Below, in pieces: positions 1 to 8,917 of a stretch of DNA of 64,000 bases. The translations under genes were made by a program, and so were the position numbers. The number at the start of each line of letters is the position of its first letter. Positions within the stretch are counted from its first letter, which is position 1. Origin of the DNA: Planctomycetota bacterium (GTDB taxonomy: Bacteria > Planctomycetota > UBA1135 > UBA2386); assembly GCA_016713175.1 (NCBI GenBank), contig JADJPQ010000009.1:354628-418627 (forward strand), in the 5' to 3' direction. The notes beneath the pieces were generated by a model. The model was not told where the DNA came from and made no database searches. It saw nothing but the letters and a program-made list of their open reading frames with translations.

Positions 1-862
1 TGCTGGCGAACTGCCAGGTCTGACCGGCGTCGCCAGAGACGATCACGTGATGCGTGGTGACGCCGCCGGGGGCCAGGTGCGCGACCGCGCGCGAGCCGTC
101 CTCGGGATCGAACGCCACCTGGAACGAGAACGGATCGGCGACCAGGCCGGCGGTCACATCGGTCCACGTCTGCCCGCCATCGGTGGAGCGCGCGACACCG
201 CCGGGGCGACGCGAGGCCAACAGCACGTTCGGGTCGTTGCGCGAAACGCTGATGCGCGTGGTGTGCTGCCACGTCGCCGTGGCCGGCAGCTGACTCCAGG
301 TGATGCCGCCGTCGGTACTCTTGAGCACGCCGGCGCCGCGGATGAAGTGCGACACGCTTCGGGTCAGGTGGGCCAGCGAGTAATGACCTTCCCCGGTGCC
401 GACGTACATGACGTCCGGATTCTGCGGCGTCAGGGTCACGCAACCGACCGATAGATTACTCCACCAGTCGTCGACCTGCGTCCAGGAGTTGCCGCCGTTG
501 TCACTGCGCCACAGACCGCCGCTGACGGCGCCGACCCAGAGGCGTTGGTTGTTGCGCGGGTCGATGGCGATCGCGCGCGAGCGCCCGGCGACGTTGTCAG
601 GACCGCGCTGCGTCCACGCCAGCGGGCTCACGCCACCGGTGCGCAATGTCGTGGCGGCGGCGAGTGTGCGTTCGCGCTGCTGCAGCGCCAGCTGCCAGGC
701 CCGTTCCGGAATGGCACCGTGTTCGTCGAGGTAACGCTCGAGCCGCCACAGCGCCGCCGCATTGGGGTACTCGGGTTCGACCTGGGCGTCGGGTGCGGGC
801 ACGACGCACGCGGCGAACAGCGTTGGCAGGAGGGACCACCACGGCAAGCGGGAGCTGGGCAT
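1..862 (-). CDS. BNR/sortilin-like repeat protein, exported (3' end missing)
   Basis: Partial gene read leftwards from an ATG at 860-862 and still open at the window edge, with 287 codons visible. The N-terminus has a hydrophobic stretch (SLLPTLFAAC) that could be a signal or imperfect lipobox. Then come repeated blocks of the BNR/VPS10 beta-propeller type: GLWRSDNGGNSWTQV, GVLKSTDGGITWSQL and GVARSTDGGQTWTDV, spaced about 45-60 residues apart. Asp-box motifs of this kind (S/T-x-D-x-G-x-x-W) are found in sialidases, sortilins and photosystem II assembly-factor-like proteins. Substrate and role cannot be told. It lies 90 bp downstream of the universal stress protein on the same strand. The call of a secreted propeller is secure; any enzymatic activity is not. 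Confidence 0.8.
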   Translation of the reverse strand, partial: MPSSRLPWWSLLPTLFAACVVPAPDAQVEPEYPNAAALWRLERYLDEHGAIPERAWQLALQQRERTLAAATTLRTGGVSPLAWTQRGPDNVAGRSRAIAIDPRNNQRLWVGAVSGGLWRSDNGGNSWTQVDDWWSNLSVGCVTLTPQNPDVMYVGTGEGHYSLAHLTRSVSHFIRGAGVLKSTDGGITWSQLPATATWQHTTRISVSRNDPNVLLASRRPGGVARSTDGGQTWTDVTAGLVADPFSFQVAFDPEDGSRAVAHLAPGGVTTHHVIVSGDAGQTWQFAS

Positions 863-952
863 CGAGGGAAGCGCGCAGGGGCGGTGCGCGGCCCCAGTCT
901 ATCGCCGCGTCTCCGCGACGTGGGTCGGGACCCTTCCGCGGTAGCGGCAGCC

Positions 953-1873
953 TCAGCGATGCGTCGGCACGCACACGACGGGGACCTGGCAAGTGCGGGC
1001 GACCGATTCGGCGACCGAGCCCATCAGCAGGCGTGCCAGCCCGGTGCGACCGTGCGTGCCGATGACGACGAACGCGGCGTTGGCATCGATGGCGGCGCGC
1101 CCGATCGCGCCGCCGGTGTCCGGCTCGATCACGGCATGGGTTTCGACGATCAGGTCGGTTGGCAGACTCGCCGCCAGCCGCCGCAGCGCCGCTACGCACT
1201 CCTCGCGATGCCGCCTCGGCTCATCGGGCGGCGGCGCGATCGGCGCCCCACCGCCGGCCGGCGGCGCGGTGATCGGCGAGACCGTCGAGAACAGCACCAG
1301 AGGCAGCTTCAGCCGACGCGCCAGTTCAACGGCGGTCGGCAGCGCGGCACTGGCGGTGTCGGACAGGTCGGTCGTGAACAACACGGTGCGCCGTTCGGAC
1401 CGCGGCAATCCGCGGGTGACCATGGCTTCGCTGATCAGCACGACCGGAACGCGGGCGCGGCGCAGCACGTTCTCGGCGACGCTGCCGAACACGGCGCGCT
1501 TGATACCGGTGCGCGCGTGCGTTGGCAGCACGATGGCGTCGGCGCGTGCAACGGTTGCCGCGGCGAGGATCGCGTCGACGGGGGCGCTGTCGGTGGCCAA
1601 CTTGACGTGCAGCGGCTTCGACACGCGCACGCTGTCGGCCAGTTCCTGCACCTGCTGGCGGATGGCCTCGGTCGGCATCACCTGGGGCTGCGTCGCGAGC
1701 AACGGCGCGCCGTGGACCAACGGCACCGGGATCGGCACCGCGTGGAACAGCGTCACATGGGCCGCGAAGGAGTCCGCCAGCCGGGTCGCGAACGCGACGT
1801 GCGGGCGCAATTCTGGCGCGAGGTCCGTGGCGATCAGGAAATGGGGATGGGCCGCGGAGTGGCTGGCGGTCAT
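953..1873 (-). CDS. Tandem universal stress protein (two UspA domains)
   Basis: A 306-residue protein made of two UspA-like alpha/beta domains, about residues 8-150 and 160-306. The second keeps the nucleotide-binding signature GxxG-x9-G-S (GTHGRTGLARLLMGS) followed by VAESVARTCQVPVVCV, so it probably binds ATP. The first has the equivalent strand (THARTGIKRAVFGS) without the first glycine, so binding there may be lost. UspA proteins are cytoplasmic stress-response factors whose biochemical output is often unknown. The ATG at 1871-1873 is the natural start, since the first beta-strand (HFLIATDLA) begins ten residues in. The gene is 72 bp from the methyltransferase upstream of it and may share its transcript. 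Confidence 0.92.
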   Translation of the reverse strand: MTASHSAAHPHFLIATDLAPELRPHVAFATRLADSFAAHVTLFHAVPIPVPLVHGAPLLATQPQVMPTEAIRQQVQELADSVRVSKPLHVKLATDSAPVDAILAAATVARADAIVLPTHARTGIKRAVFGSVAENVLRRARVPVVLISEAMVTRGLPRSERRTVLFTTDLSDTASAALPTAVELARRLKLPLVLFSTVSPITAPPAGGGAPIAPPPDEPRRHREECVAALRRLAASLPTDLIVETHAVIEPDTGGAIGRAAIDANAAFVVIGTHGRTGLARLLMGSVAESVARTCQVPVVCVPTHR

Positions 1874-1945
1874 GCACCTAGCATCGCCCGCACTGCGCGG
1901 TCCGCCAATACGCGGAAAGACCCGGTCGGGCCCGGAGAACGGCGG

Positions 1946-2698
1946 TCATGCCGGCACTCGAGCCAGCACGAACACGACGCGGCAGCTCGACTCGTGCGCG
2001 CCGTCGTCGAGGCAATCGAGCAGGCACCCGCGGGCTGCCGGCCAGGCCGTTCCGAACCATTGTTGCAGCAGTGCCATGCGATCGAGGCGGCGCCGCCAGC
2101 CGTCGAGAACTTCCGGGCTGGCGCGACCGGCGAACGCGAACTCGGCATCGGGGAACGCGATGACCTCGACGACGCTCAACCCGGCGTCCTCGACGCAATC
2201 CCGCAATCGCGAACCCATCCGGAAGTCGTAGCGGCCGGCAGTTCGCGCGTCGTCGCAGTAGGCCTCGAGCCTGGCCCGGACGTTCCTTGGCAGCGGGTGG
2301 TGTCCGAACAGGTCGTCGACCTCGGTCAACGCGACGAACGCGCCTGGCCGCAGTGCCATGATCCATCGCCTCAGTACCGGCGAGAAATCGGGGAAGTATG
2401 CGGCCGCAAACGAGCTCCAGAGCCCATCGGCGCGCAGGCTCGGCTCGCACCAGGTGCGCAGATCGCCCGCGTCGAAGGTCGCGTGGGGAATGCCGCGTTG
2501 CCGGGCGAACCGCAGGAACTCGTCGTGTCCGTCGATGCCATGGACCCTGGCGCCGCGGGCCGCGAGGTCGGCGGCCTGATCGCCGATCGCGCAACCGAGG
2601 TCGAGCACGCGATCGCCAGGGCGCAGCGGCAGCCGTTCGTAGTATCGCTGCCAGCCGCGCCAGCGGTGTTGTGCGTGCAGCTCGTCGATGACGGTCAT
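1946..2698 (-). CDS. Class I SAM-dependent methyltransferase
   Basis: 250 residues. The Rossmann-fold motif I is plain at about residues 33-42 (VLDLGCAIGD), followed by the acidic residue at the end of strand 2 (VHGIDGHDE) and a motif-IV-like region (LWSSFAAAYFPDF). The first residues (HRWRGWQRYYERLPL) resemble those of small-molecule methyltransferases of the UbiE/Methyltransf_11/25 type. The substrate is unknown. It starts 3 bp after the stop of the HD-domain gene, so the two are almost certainly co-transcribed and translationally linked. No signal peptide; cytoplasmic. Confidence 0.88.
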   Translation of the reverse strand: MTVIDELHAQHRWRGWQRYYERLPLRPGDRVLDLGCAIGDQAADLAARGARVHGIDGHDEFLRFARQRGIPHATFDAGDLRTWCEPSLRADGLWSSFAAAYFPDFSPVLRRWIMALRPGAFVALTEVDDLFGHHPLPRNVRARLEAYCDDARTAGRYDFRMGSRLRDCVEDAGLSVVEVIAFPDAEFAFAGRASPEVLDGWRRRLDRMALLQQWFGTAWPAARGCLLDCLDDGAHESSCRVVFVLARVPA

Positions 2699-2701
2699 GG
2701 G

Positions 2702-3262
2702 TCATGAAAGCCGCTGCAGCCGGTCGACCGTTGCCGCCAGCAGGCGCGCCAGTCGATGCGGCCCGCGAGCGGTGAACACGCCGGCGAGTTCGCGATAGTA
2801 CCAGAGCGTGCCGTCGCGACCGCCGGTGAAGCGTTGCCACAGGGCCATGCCGGCATCGGCGTGGTCCTCGACGATGGTGCGGGCGTTGTAGAGTTTGTCG
2901 CACGCCGACACGAGCAGCACCTCGTCGGGCGCGTGTGCCAGGTGCTCGAGATAGCGTTCCTTGCGTTGTCGCCACGGCGGTTTCGGAATGGTGTCGGCGT
3001 CGGTCAAGGCCGCCACCAGGTCGCCGACGCGGTTGCCGAACTCCTTGCGGATGCGCTGCAGTGTCGCCTGCCCGCCCTGGTCTTCGACCGCATCGTGCAG
3101 CAATGCGGCGATGGCCTGGTCTTCGTCGGCGCCGTGTTCGAGCGCCAGCGAGCAGACGCCGAGCAGGTGCGCGACGTAGGGTGTGCCCGAGCCTTTGCGG
3201 GTCTGCTGGCGGTGCAGTTCGCTCGCCAGCAACAACGCGCGGTCGAAGCGGTCGGTGAGCAT
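2702..3262 (-). CDS. HD-domain protein, RelA/SpoT hydrolase-like
   Basis: 186 residues resembling the N-terminal (p)ppGpp hydrolase domain of RelA/SpoT enzymes alone. It has a His in YVAHLLGV, the HD doublet in ALLHDAVEDQGG, and the downstream Asp in ACDKLYNART, corresponding to the metal-binding set of HD phosphohydrolases. There is no synthetase, TGS or ACT domain. Stand-alone proteins of this type (MESH1-like small alarmone hydrolases and related HD_4 proteins) hydrolyse alarmones or other nucleotides. The substrate here is inferred only. Its stop lies 3 bp before the methyltransferase start, so it is the first gene of a short operon. Confidence 0.85.
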   Translation of the reverse strand: MLTDRFDRALLLASELHRQQTRKGSGTPYVAHLLGVCSLALEHGADEDQAIAALLHDAVEDQGGQATLQRIRKEFGNRVGDLVAALTDADTIPKPPWRQRKERYLEHLAHAPDEVLLVSACDKLYNARTIVEDHADAGMALWQRFTGGRDGTLWYYRELAGVFTARGPHRLARLLAATVDRLQRLS

Positions 3263-3298
3263 GCCCGCATCATCGCTGCGGGCTCGGCGAATGCACGT

Positions 3299-3691
3299 CT
3301 ACGGGCCGATCGGCGCCGGCGGCACGCACCGTCGTTCTTCGGTGTCCAGCACCTGGCCCATCACGCGCACGCGGTCGACGACGACGGGCAGCAGCAACCA
3401 GCCGGTGCAACGGTAGGCGATCAGGATCCGTGGCAGCGCGCGGGTGTCGCCGGGTACGAACCCGGGCTTGGCGACCAGCACGTGGTGTTCGGGCGTGTGC
3501 ATGTGCCACCACGGCCAGCCCGGCGCCTGGGCGCAGCCCATGTCGGGCCCGGCTTCCCAGAACGCGGCGACCGGGGCACTGCCGCGGTCGTAGCAGACCT
3601 GGGCCTGGACCGCGCAGGCCAGCAGCAGGCAGCCTGGCAGCAGTGCGCGCAGCAGCCAGAACAGTCGGATCGGAAGGTGAGTCGTTTGCAT
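3299..3691 (-). CDS. Small exported protein of unknown function
   Basis: 130 residues. The start is chosen at 3689-3691 because a strong Shine-Dalgarno (GGGAGGTGAGG, about 3703-3710) precedes it and because it opens a signal peptide (positively charged TTHLPIRLF, then LLRALLPGCLLLACAVQAQ). The mature part has three cysteines, a Trp-rich patch (GWPWWHMHTPEHHVLV) and no domain I recognise. The cysteines and histidines could hold a disulfide or a metal, but that is speculation. It sits 36 bp before the HD gene on the same strand, so it may be the promoter-proximal gene of that operon. Confidence 0.65.
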   Translation of the reverse strand: MQTTHLPIRLFWLLRALLPGCLLLACAVQAQVCYDRGSAPVAAFWEAGPDMGCAQAPGWPWWHMHTPEHHVLVAKPGFVPGDTRALPRILIAYRCTGWLLLPVVVDRVRVMGQVLDTEERRCVPPAPIGP

Positions 3692-3785
3692 GTTGATGTC
3701 CTCACCTCCCTGTGCACCGGATCGGCCAGCGGTTGCAGACAATCCGGAAAATCGCTGCATCTGGACGTCGTGCGCGACTGCCGCA

Positions 3786-4028
3786 CTACTTCGGCAGCTT
3801 GTTGTGCGAGCCGTCGCAGAAAGGCTTGGTCGCGGCGTGCTTGCAGCCGCACCAGGCGACCCTCTTCTTCTCTTTGAGGACCTCGATCTTCGGCACGATG
3901 CCGGTGCCGGCGTGTGAACCGTCGCAGTACGGCTGCTTCTTGCTGAGCCCGCAAGCGCACCACGCGTAGGTGCCGGGCTCACAATCGAGGACGTACGGGG
4001 TGCGGGAGGCGATCTTGGGTTCGGTCAT
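3786..4028 (-). CDS. CDGSH iron-sulfur domain protein (double motif)
   Basis: 80 residues containing two complete CDGSH [2Fe-2S] binding motifs of the form C-x-C-x2-S/x-x3-P-x-C-D-G-x-H: CACGLSKKQPYCDGSH and CGCKHAATKPFCDGSH. Proteins of this family (mitoNEET, Miner2 and bacterial homologues) bind redox-active, pH-labile clusters through three Cys and one His. The two-motif form resembles the Miner2 type (CISD3). The length is typical. No signal peptide, so cytoplasmic. Function is likely electron or cluster transfer, with no partner indicated nearby. Confidence 0.93.
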   Translation of the reverse strand: MTEPKIASRTPYVLDCEPGTYAWCACGLSKKQPYCDGSHAGTGIVPKIEVLKEKKRVAWCGCKHAATKPFCDGSHNKLPK

Positions 4029-4107
4029 GCGAGCAACTTAGCGTCGTGGGGCGCCGCGAACGAGGCGCAGGCCGACGCCGCGGGCGTCGACCGTTCGCCC
4101 TTGGCGT

Positions 4108-4611
4108 CTACCACTCCTCGAGGCGAAGACCGCCGACGCGTTGGAACTCGGCCTGGTTGCGAGTGGCCAGCGTCAGGTCGTGGGCGACAGCCATGGCGGC
4201 GATCATCATGTCGTTGCCCCCGATGGGCGTTCCGGCGCGGCGCAGGTTGGCCCGCAGCAAGCCGTAGTGGACGGCGCACTCATCATCGAAGGCAACCGAA
4301 TCGAACATGCCGAAGAAACGCGCCAGCAGCCGAAGGTTGTCTTCCACACGCGTGCTGTTGCGAGCACCGTAGAACAGTTCCGCCTTCACACCGAGCAGAG
4401 CCGGATCTGGTCCGGGGTCGCGCCGGCGAAACGGCGCCGCAGGCGGGATCGTCTCCTGCCATGTGGCTCGCCCGTTCTGGTGCGGTGTTGCCTCGACCCA
4501 GCCGGGCTGACCGAGTGCGACGAACGCCTGGCAGCCGGCCATGCCGAAGGTGGCGAGGTCGTACGGCAACGGGTTGGGACCCCATTGCGTGTTCGAGAAG
4601 CTGACGATCAT
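4108..4611 (-). pseudogene. Chimeric remnant: secreted C-terminal domain joined to VapC PIN domain
   Basis: The last 95 codons (about 4108-4395) are the C-terminal two thirds of a VapC PIN-domain ribonuclease toxin. They include the helix with KAELFYGARNS, Glu/Asp residues in FDDECAVHYG, and the third acidic site in GTPIGGNDMMIAAMAVAHDL. The toxin's first strand with the catalytic LDTN aspartate is absent. In its place the same reading frame carries about 65 residues (PLPYDLATFGMAGCQAFVAL, then QNGRATWQETIPP) resembling the C-terminal domain of the secreted kelch proteins at 44500-51273. I read this as a fusion of two gene fragments by deletion. The first PIN Asp is missing, so it should be inactive. 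No VapB antitoxin is visible. The ATG at 4609-4611 is the nearest start; the frame stays open to about 4782. Confidence 0.65.
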
Positions 4612-4788
4612 GAACGCCGACGCTGGCCCGCACGCCGGGAAGCCCACTGCCGACACCCGGCGCAGTTGGCGTTGGAGGCGGCGCGTATCCTGAGCAACAT
4701 GAGCCGTCGCCCGACAAGGCCGACGCGGTTCTGTCCGAGGATCTCGAGGCGCGTGAACGCGCGTGTGGCGACGGCGCACCACGCGCGG

Positions 4789-5427
4789 TCAGCAGTGCAG
4801 CGTGAGCGGAAGAGCCGGCCCGAGGTCGATGCGATGACCGCGTGCTGGCGTCAACGTGATCGCCATGTGGTGTTCTTCGCCGCGCACGATGTCCAGGCGG
4901 GGCAGCCGCAGCGCCCCCAGCGGCGAATCCGCGGCCAGTTCGGGCAGCGTCAGTTCCAGGTTCTGCAACCCGGCATCGCGCCAGGGGTGCGCGACGTCGG
5001 GCGGATCCCAGCGGGCACCGGGCGGCAGCGCGAACAGCATAGGCTCGCGCGCGCCGGCTGGATTGACGGCGATGGGCATCGTGACACCCGGCGGCAGGTA
5101 CGGCGCGGCGTAGGGGGCGGAGGCGAACGGCAGCTGACCCGAGGCCTCCGTGCACCGCAGCGCGATGCCGAACGGTGACGTCCGGCGGTGCCGCCAGGCG
5201 GCTCGTTCCTCGAGTTCGAGTCTCGCGACGCCAGGCGACCGGGCCTCCGCGAGATCGCGCAGCCAGATCAGTTCGAGCATCAGGTCGGCGAAGAAGAAGC
5301 AGACGTTGGCCGTGCCCTGGCCAGGATGATTGCGCGCGCGGCCGACCCGCAGACCGGCGTCCAGCAGCCCTTGCTGTTCGGGAGCACCGGACTGGCAGAA
5401 GACATAGACGTGATCGAGGACCAGCAC
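4789..5427 (-). CDS. Glyoxalase-like (VOC) domain protein
   Basis: About 212 residues if it starts at the GTG at 5425-5427. No ATG is available before the upstream gene's end and no good ribosome site is seen, so the start is uncertain. The N-terminal half fits the glyoxalase-like family (PF13468-type): strand LVLDHVYVFC with the conserved His, then TANVCFFFADLMLELIWL and TSPFGIALR. The second half (NLELTLPELAADSPLGALRL) would form the paired betaalpha-beta3 module. VOC-fold proteins bind a metal and act on small molecules, but the substrate is unknown. It follows the propeller-cytochrome gene by 62 bp on the same strand. Confidence 0.75.
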   Translation of the reverse strand: MLVLDHVYVFCQSGAPEQQGLLDAGLRVGRARNHPGQGTANVCFFFADLMLELIWLRDLAEARSPGVARLELEERAAWRHRRTSPFGIALRCTEASGQLPFASAPYAAPYLPPGVTMPIAVNPAGAREPMLFALPPGARWDPPDVAHPWRDAGLQNLELTLPELAADSPLGALRLPRLDIVRGEEHHMAITLTPARGHRIDLGPALPLTLHC

Positions 5428-5489
5428 GCGTCGGCGAACGGTAGCCGACGGTGCCGTGCTCGAGGTGCGCGAACCGCCGGCCGGCGCGT

Positions 5490-8400
5490 TCAGCGCATGT
5501 CCGCGATCGTCAGGACCTGCCACGTCGGCGACAGGCCGAGCGTGCTGTCCTCGTTCTGCACGGCGACGGCGAACCGGTTCCACACCGCCGGCGCCAACGG
5601 CCGCGTTTGCGGCAGACCCTGCAGGATCTCGGCGACACCCGGCGCCCAGTAGCCGCCGCACAGCCAGGCAAGCGTCTGCATCGGGTCGAGTTCCTCGGTC
5701 GTCTCCCAGACCGTTCGGCCATTGACCTTGTAGCGGGTCGCGTGGAGATCGAACCACACCGGCTGTCCTGGCCAGGTGCCAGGCGTCGACGTCGCCATCG
5801 CCAGCGACACGCGGGCGCCTGGACGGATGTTGTCGCCGGTCACGCGGAAGCGACGAGGTGGCTCGTGCCGCAGCGCCGGCACGCCGAACGAACCGACCAG
5901 CGCCGTCTGCAGGGTGCGGGTCGCCGCCAGTGATTGGGGCGGTGCGCCAGGACCACTCCAGACGAACGGAATGGCGCCGGCCGGATCCCAATTGGCCGAG
6001 AGTCGCGGCACGTCGACCCACGCGGTGTCCGGCACCATCGGCAACAGCGTCACATTGGCTGGCTGCGCCCCGGCCAGGATTGCCGGCGAGCCGCTCGCGC
6101 TGGCGACGCGGCGTTCGGACCCGGCGGGTGTGCCTTGCAGGATCACGACATTGCCGGGCACATCGGCGAACAAGATCAGCTGCGCCCGCGTCAGCGTCTG
6201 GGCGCCATTCTCCTGCCGGTAGAGCGCCGCTGCGGCATCGTGCCAGAAGCCGGTCGTCGTGGTTCCCGAGCGCGTGCTGACCGCGAGCCCGACGTTGGCC
6301 TCCTCGGACTGCCGCTCGAGCAGATTGAGCGCCGCGGTGTTCAGCGGTGCCTGCAGCGGATCCTGCGACCAGGTCCACGCGAAGCCGACGGCGGGTGCCG
6401 TGCCGGTATCGAACTGCCGCAGGAACTCGACCAGCGCGTTGGCGCCGATCTCGCGTTGGGCGGCGGTGCCGGGCAATGAGCCCTTGAACGCACGATGGAC
6501 GAAGTCATTGAGGCCGCGCGCAGTGGGCCCAAAACGCAGCGCACCACCTTCGTGCAGCAGGCCAAAGCCCGCCGTGCGCGTCCACAGGTTGTCGGCAGTC
6601 GGCTGGAAACCCGGCGGCGGCAGCGCCATTTCGCGTTGGAACAGATTGCGCAGCGCCGCGCTCTCGAACGGATGATCCTGCGCCGGCGTGCCGAGGAAAC
6701 CGTCGACCGCTTCAACCAGCGGCAACGTGTTGCTGCTGCCATCGGGCAGCGCGTGGCATTGCACGCAGCTGCGGCCGCCGCATTGATCCTCGAAGCCGAC
6801 CGTGTGGAACAGCTTCAGTCCGAGCGCGCCGCCGCTGCCGGTCAGCGGGTCGTCGGGATCGCCAAAGTCACCGTGGAAGGTCCGGTCCTTCCATTGTTCG
6901 GGATTCGGCGGATGGTGGATCGTGTCGATGAACGCCGTGTAGGTGTCCATCTGCGCCGCTGTCAGGCCGTTGTCGCCCGGTTGCAGCGGGTCGTCCGGCA
7001 TGCGAAGCAGCCGCACGAATGCCTCATTGAAATCCTGGAACGTGCCTTTGTCGCCGCGCCAGTGATACGGCGCGTTGGTGGCGACGAACTTCATCGCCGC
7101 CGGTTCGACATTGCAATTCAGCAGACCCTGCAGCGTCTGCGTGATCATGAAGCCCTTGGCATTCGGGAAGTCGGGCATCGTCGTCAGGTCGTGGCCATCG
7201 CCGTCGTGCAGCCAGGTGGCGATCGCGGGGCCCGGTGCGTCAAGATTGCCGAGGTTCCACGGCAGACCATCGGTGCGCGCGTCGATGTGGCAGGAGGCAC
7301 AACTGACCATCCGACTGCCGGAAGTGCGCTCGGCGGTGTACAGGAACTGCCGGCCGGCGCGGATCGCGGCCGGAGTCGGATCGGCACGCAGCGCGCGTTG
7401 CAGCACGATGCGGCCGTTCCACGGATTGACGATCGCGAACGAGTTGTCGAGGCGATTGGCGATCCAGATCAGCCCGCGCGTTCCCGTCGACTGTGGGTCG
7501 ATGCCCTGCGGATCGAGCGCGAGGCCGCGCGGCCCGACGGCCGAGTAGTTGGCAGTCGGGTTGACCAGTGGCAGCGTCACCGAGGTCACTGCGTAACCCG
7601 AATACTGATTGGCGTCTGGTGTCAGCAGGATCACCTTGTCGCTGCCGAAGGCGGCCAACGCGATGCGCTGCACGGTGCCGGCGCTCTCGACCAGAACGAC
7701 GTCGGTTGGCTGCGCGACCGCCTGGGTGGCTGGCAATGCGACCAGGCCGGTCTGGCGATAGTCGCGATTCAGATTGATGCTCTGGAACAGGGGTTTCGGC
7801 AGCGCCGTGCCGTTGCTCTGCTCGGGGGCGAGCGCGGGCGGGCCGCCCGGTGCACCGGGTACCAGATCGACGACCGACAGCCAGCTCTGGGCGAAGCCCG
7901 TCGCCTGGGCGGCGACGGCGTCGACCCCGAGCTGCTGGATATGCGCGCGCTGACCGACGACGAACATCCGGCGCCCGGCGCTGTCGATCGCGAAGTTGAA
8001 GTTGGTGGTGCCCATGCCGCCAAGTCCCCAGAAGTTGGCGGTCTGCCCGGCGGGCGGGTTGTTGGGATCGCTGACGAACAAGTCCAGGTCATAGGCAGCC
8101 TGGCTGTTGCCACCCATGTGGTTCAGAACGTAGGAACGTTGATCGGCCAGCACCGCGATCGTGCGCGGCATCTTGACCGCCCAGGTGACTCCGGCAGTGC
8201 CCGACGGCACCGTCAGCGGCACGTTCGGGCTGATGACCGACAAGGCAGGCAGCGCGAGCTGCGCGACACTGCTGCGCGAAGCCAGCGAGACGACCGCCTG
8301 GGTGTTGTTCTGCACGAAGGCGATGTCCGACGGCTCGTCGCCGACGAAGATCGTCCGTTCGACCGTCGCGCGGATCGTCGCACCGGCGAGTTCGAGGTGG

Positions 8401-8726
8401 GCGACCGTCACCGAGTCACCGAGGAAGTTGCAGGTGTAGAGGCGCTGGTCGGCGGCGTTCCACCGCACCGTGACCGGCGACAGGCCGACCGGCACGCGGC
8501 CGACGAAGGCGAACGGCGACGCGGTACGCCAGATCTCGACCGAGTTGTCGGGCGTGTTGCACAAGAGCGCCACGCGGGCGCTGAGACCCCCGGTGGTCAC
8601 CGTGGCGATCGTGACGGGCTTGATCTGCGGGTCTTCGAAGTTGACGAATCTGCCTTGGGCAATGGCCGGAGTGATGGCGACCACGGAAGCCAACACGGCC
8701 GGTGCAGCACACCGGGGGACGTTCAT
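5490..8726 (-). CDS. Exported beta-propeller/di-CxxCH cytochrome protein (paralog A)
   Basis: 1,078 residues. The start is taken at the ATG at 8724-8726, which opens a signal peptide (PAVLASVVAITPAIAQ). An earlier in-frame ATG at 8798 only adds non-signal sequence. The N-terminal half is a YVTN-like propeller (NTPDNSVEIWRT, TCNFLGDSVTV, GDEPSDIAFV, GLIWIANRLDNSF). Two c-type heme sites follow: MVSCASCHIDARTDG and CGGRSCVQCHALPDGSS, with APYHWRGDKGTFQDFNEAF between them. This layout resembles MauG/cytochrome c peroxidase-related proteins fused to a propeller. It would act in the periplasm or on the surface. It is a full-length paralog of the divergent gene at 8918-12079. Redox role is inferred; no partner enzyme lies beside it. 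Confidence 0.85.
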   Translation of the reverse strand: MNVPRCAAPAVLASVVAITPAIAQGRFVNFEDPQIKPVTIATVTTGGLSARVALLCNTPDNSVEIWRTASPFAFVGRVPVGLSPVTVRWNAADQRLYTCNFLGDSVTVAHLELAGATIRATVERTIFVGDEPSDIAFVQNNTQAVVSLASRSSVAQLALPALSVISPNVPLTVPSGTAGVTWAVKMPRTIAVLADQRSYVLNHMGGNSQAAYDLDLFVSDPNNPPAGQTANFWGLGGMGTTNFNFAIDSAGRRMFVVGQRAHIQQLGVDAVAAQATGFAQSWLSVVDLVPGAPGGPPALAPEQSNGTALPKPLFQSINLNRDYRQTGLVALPATQAVAQPTDVVLVESAGTVQRIALAAFGSDKVILLTPDANQYSGYAVTSVTLPLVNPTANYSAVGPRGLALDPQGIDPQSTGTRGLIWIANRLDNSFAIVNPWNGRIVLQRALRADPTPAAIRAGRQFLYTAERTSGSRMVSCASCHIDARTDGLPWNLGNLDAPGPAIATWLHDGDGHDLTTMPDFPNAKGFMITQTLQGLLNCNVEPAAMKFVATNAPYHWRGDKGTFQDFNEAFVRLLRMPDDPLQPGDNGLTAAQMDTYTAFIDTIHHPPNPEQWKDRTFHGDFGDPDDPLTGSGGALGLKLFHTVGFEDQCGGRSCVQCHALPDGSSNTLPLVEAVDGFLGTPAQDHPFESAALRNLFQREMALPPPGFQPTADNLWTRTAGFGLLHEGGALRFGPTARGLNDFVHRAFKGSLPGTAAQREIGANALVEFLRQFDTGTAPAVGFAWTWSQDPLQAPLNTAALNLLERQSEEANVGLAVSTRSGTTTTGFWHDAAAALYRQENGAQTLTRAQLILFADVPGNVVILQGTPAGSERRVASASGSPAILAGAQPANVTLLPMVPDTAWVDVPRLSANWDPAGAIPFVWSGPGAPPQSLAATRTLQTALVGSFGVPALRHEPPRRFRVTGDNIRPGARVSLAMATSTPGTWPGQPVWFDLHATRYKVNGRTVWETTEELDPMQTLAWLCGGYWAPGVAEILQGLPQTRPLAPAVWNRFAVAVQNEDSTLGLSPTWQVLTIADMR

Positions 8727-8870
8727 GGGGGCGGGCGAGGTCGACACGGCGCGACCAGACCAGGCAGAGGGCGGTGCGTGGTTGCGCGTCGCGGTCACAT
8801 CGACGGAGCCAGGCCGGAATCTGCCACCGTGGCGCGGGCGCGGGACGCAATTGCCTGTCGACCGCGAACG

Positions 8871-8890
8871 GCGACCCGGGGCCGGGTCGC
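8871..8890. promoter_or_regulatory. 20-bp perfect inverted repeat between divergent cytochrome genes
   Basis: GCGACCCGG-GG-CCGGGTCGC: perfect 9-bp arms around a 2-bp centre. It lies 27 bp before the ATG of the plus-strand paralog and 144 bp before that of the minus-strand paralog, in the only intergenic space they share (8727-8917). The near-continuous symmetry suits a dimeric DNA-binding protein better than an RNA hairpin, because a 2-nt loop is too tight, although a shorter stem with a larger loop is possible. No regulator gene is adjacent. Confidence 0.45.
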
Positions 8891-8917
8891 GGCGACGTCC
8901 TGTCCAGGAGTCCGTAC

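Noticed and set aside
545..2707. A plus-strand open frame of 720 codons, and similar ones such as 6495-9350 (951 codons) and 36501-38903 minus (800 codons)
   Set aside because: Very high GC leaves few stops on the wrong strand. Their translations are Arg/Gly/Gln-rich without domains and lie over well-supported genes on the other strand or frame.
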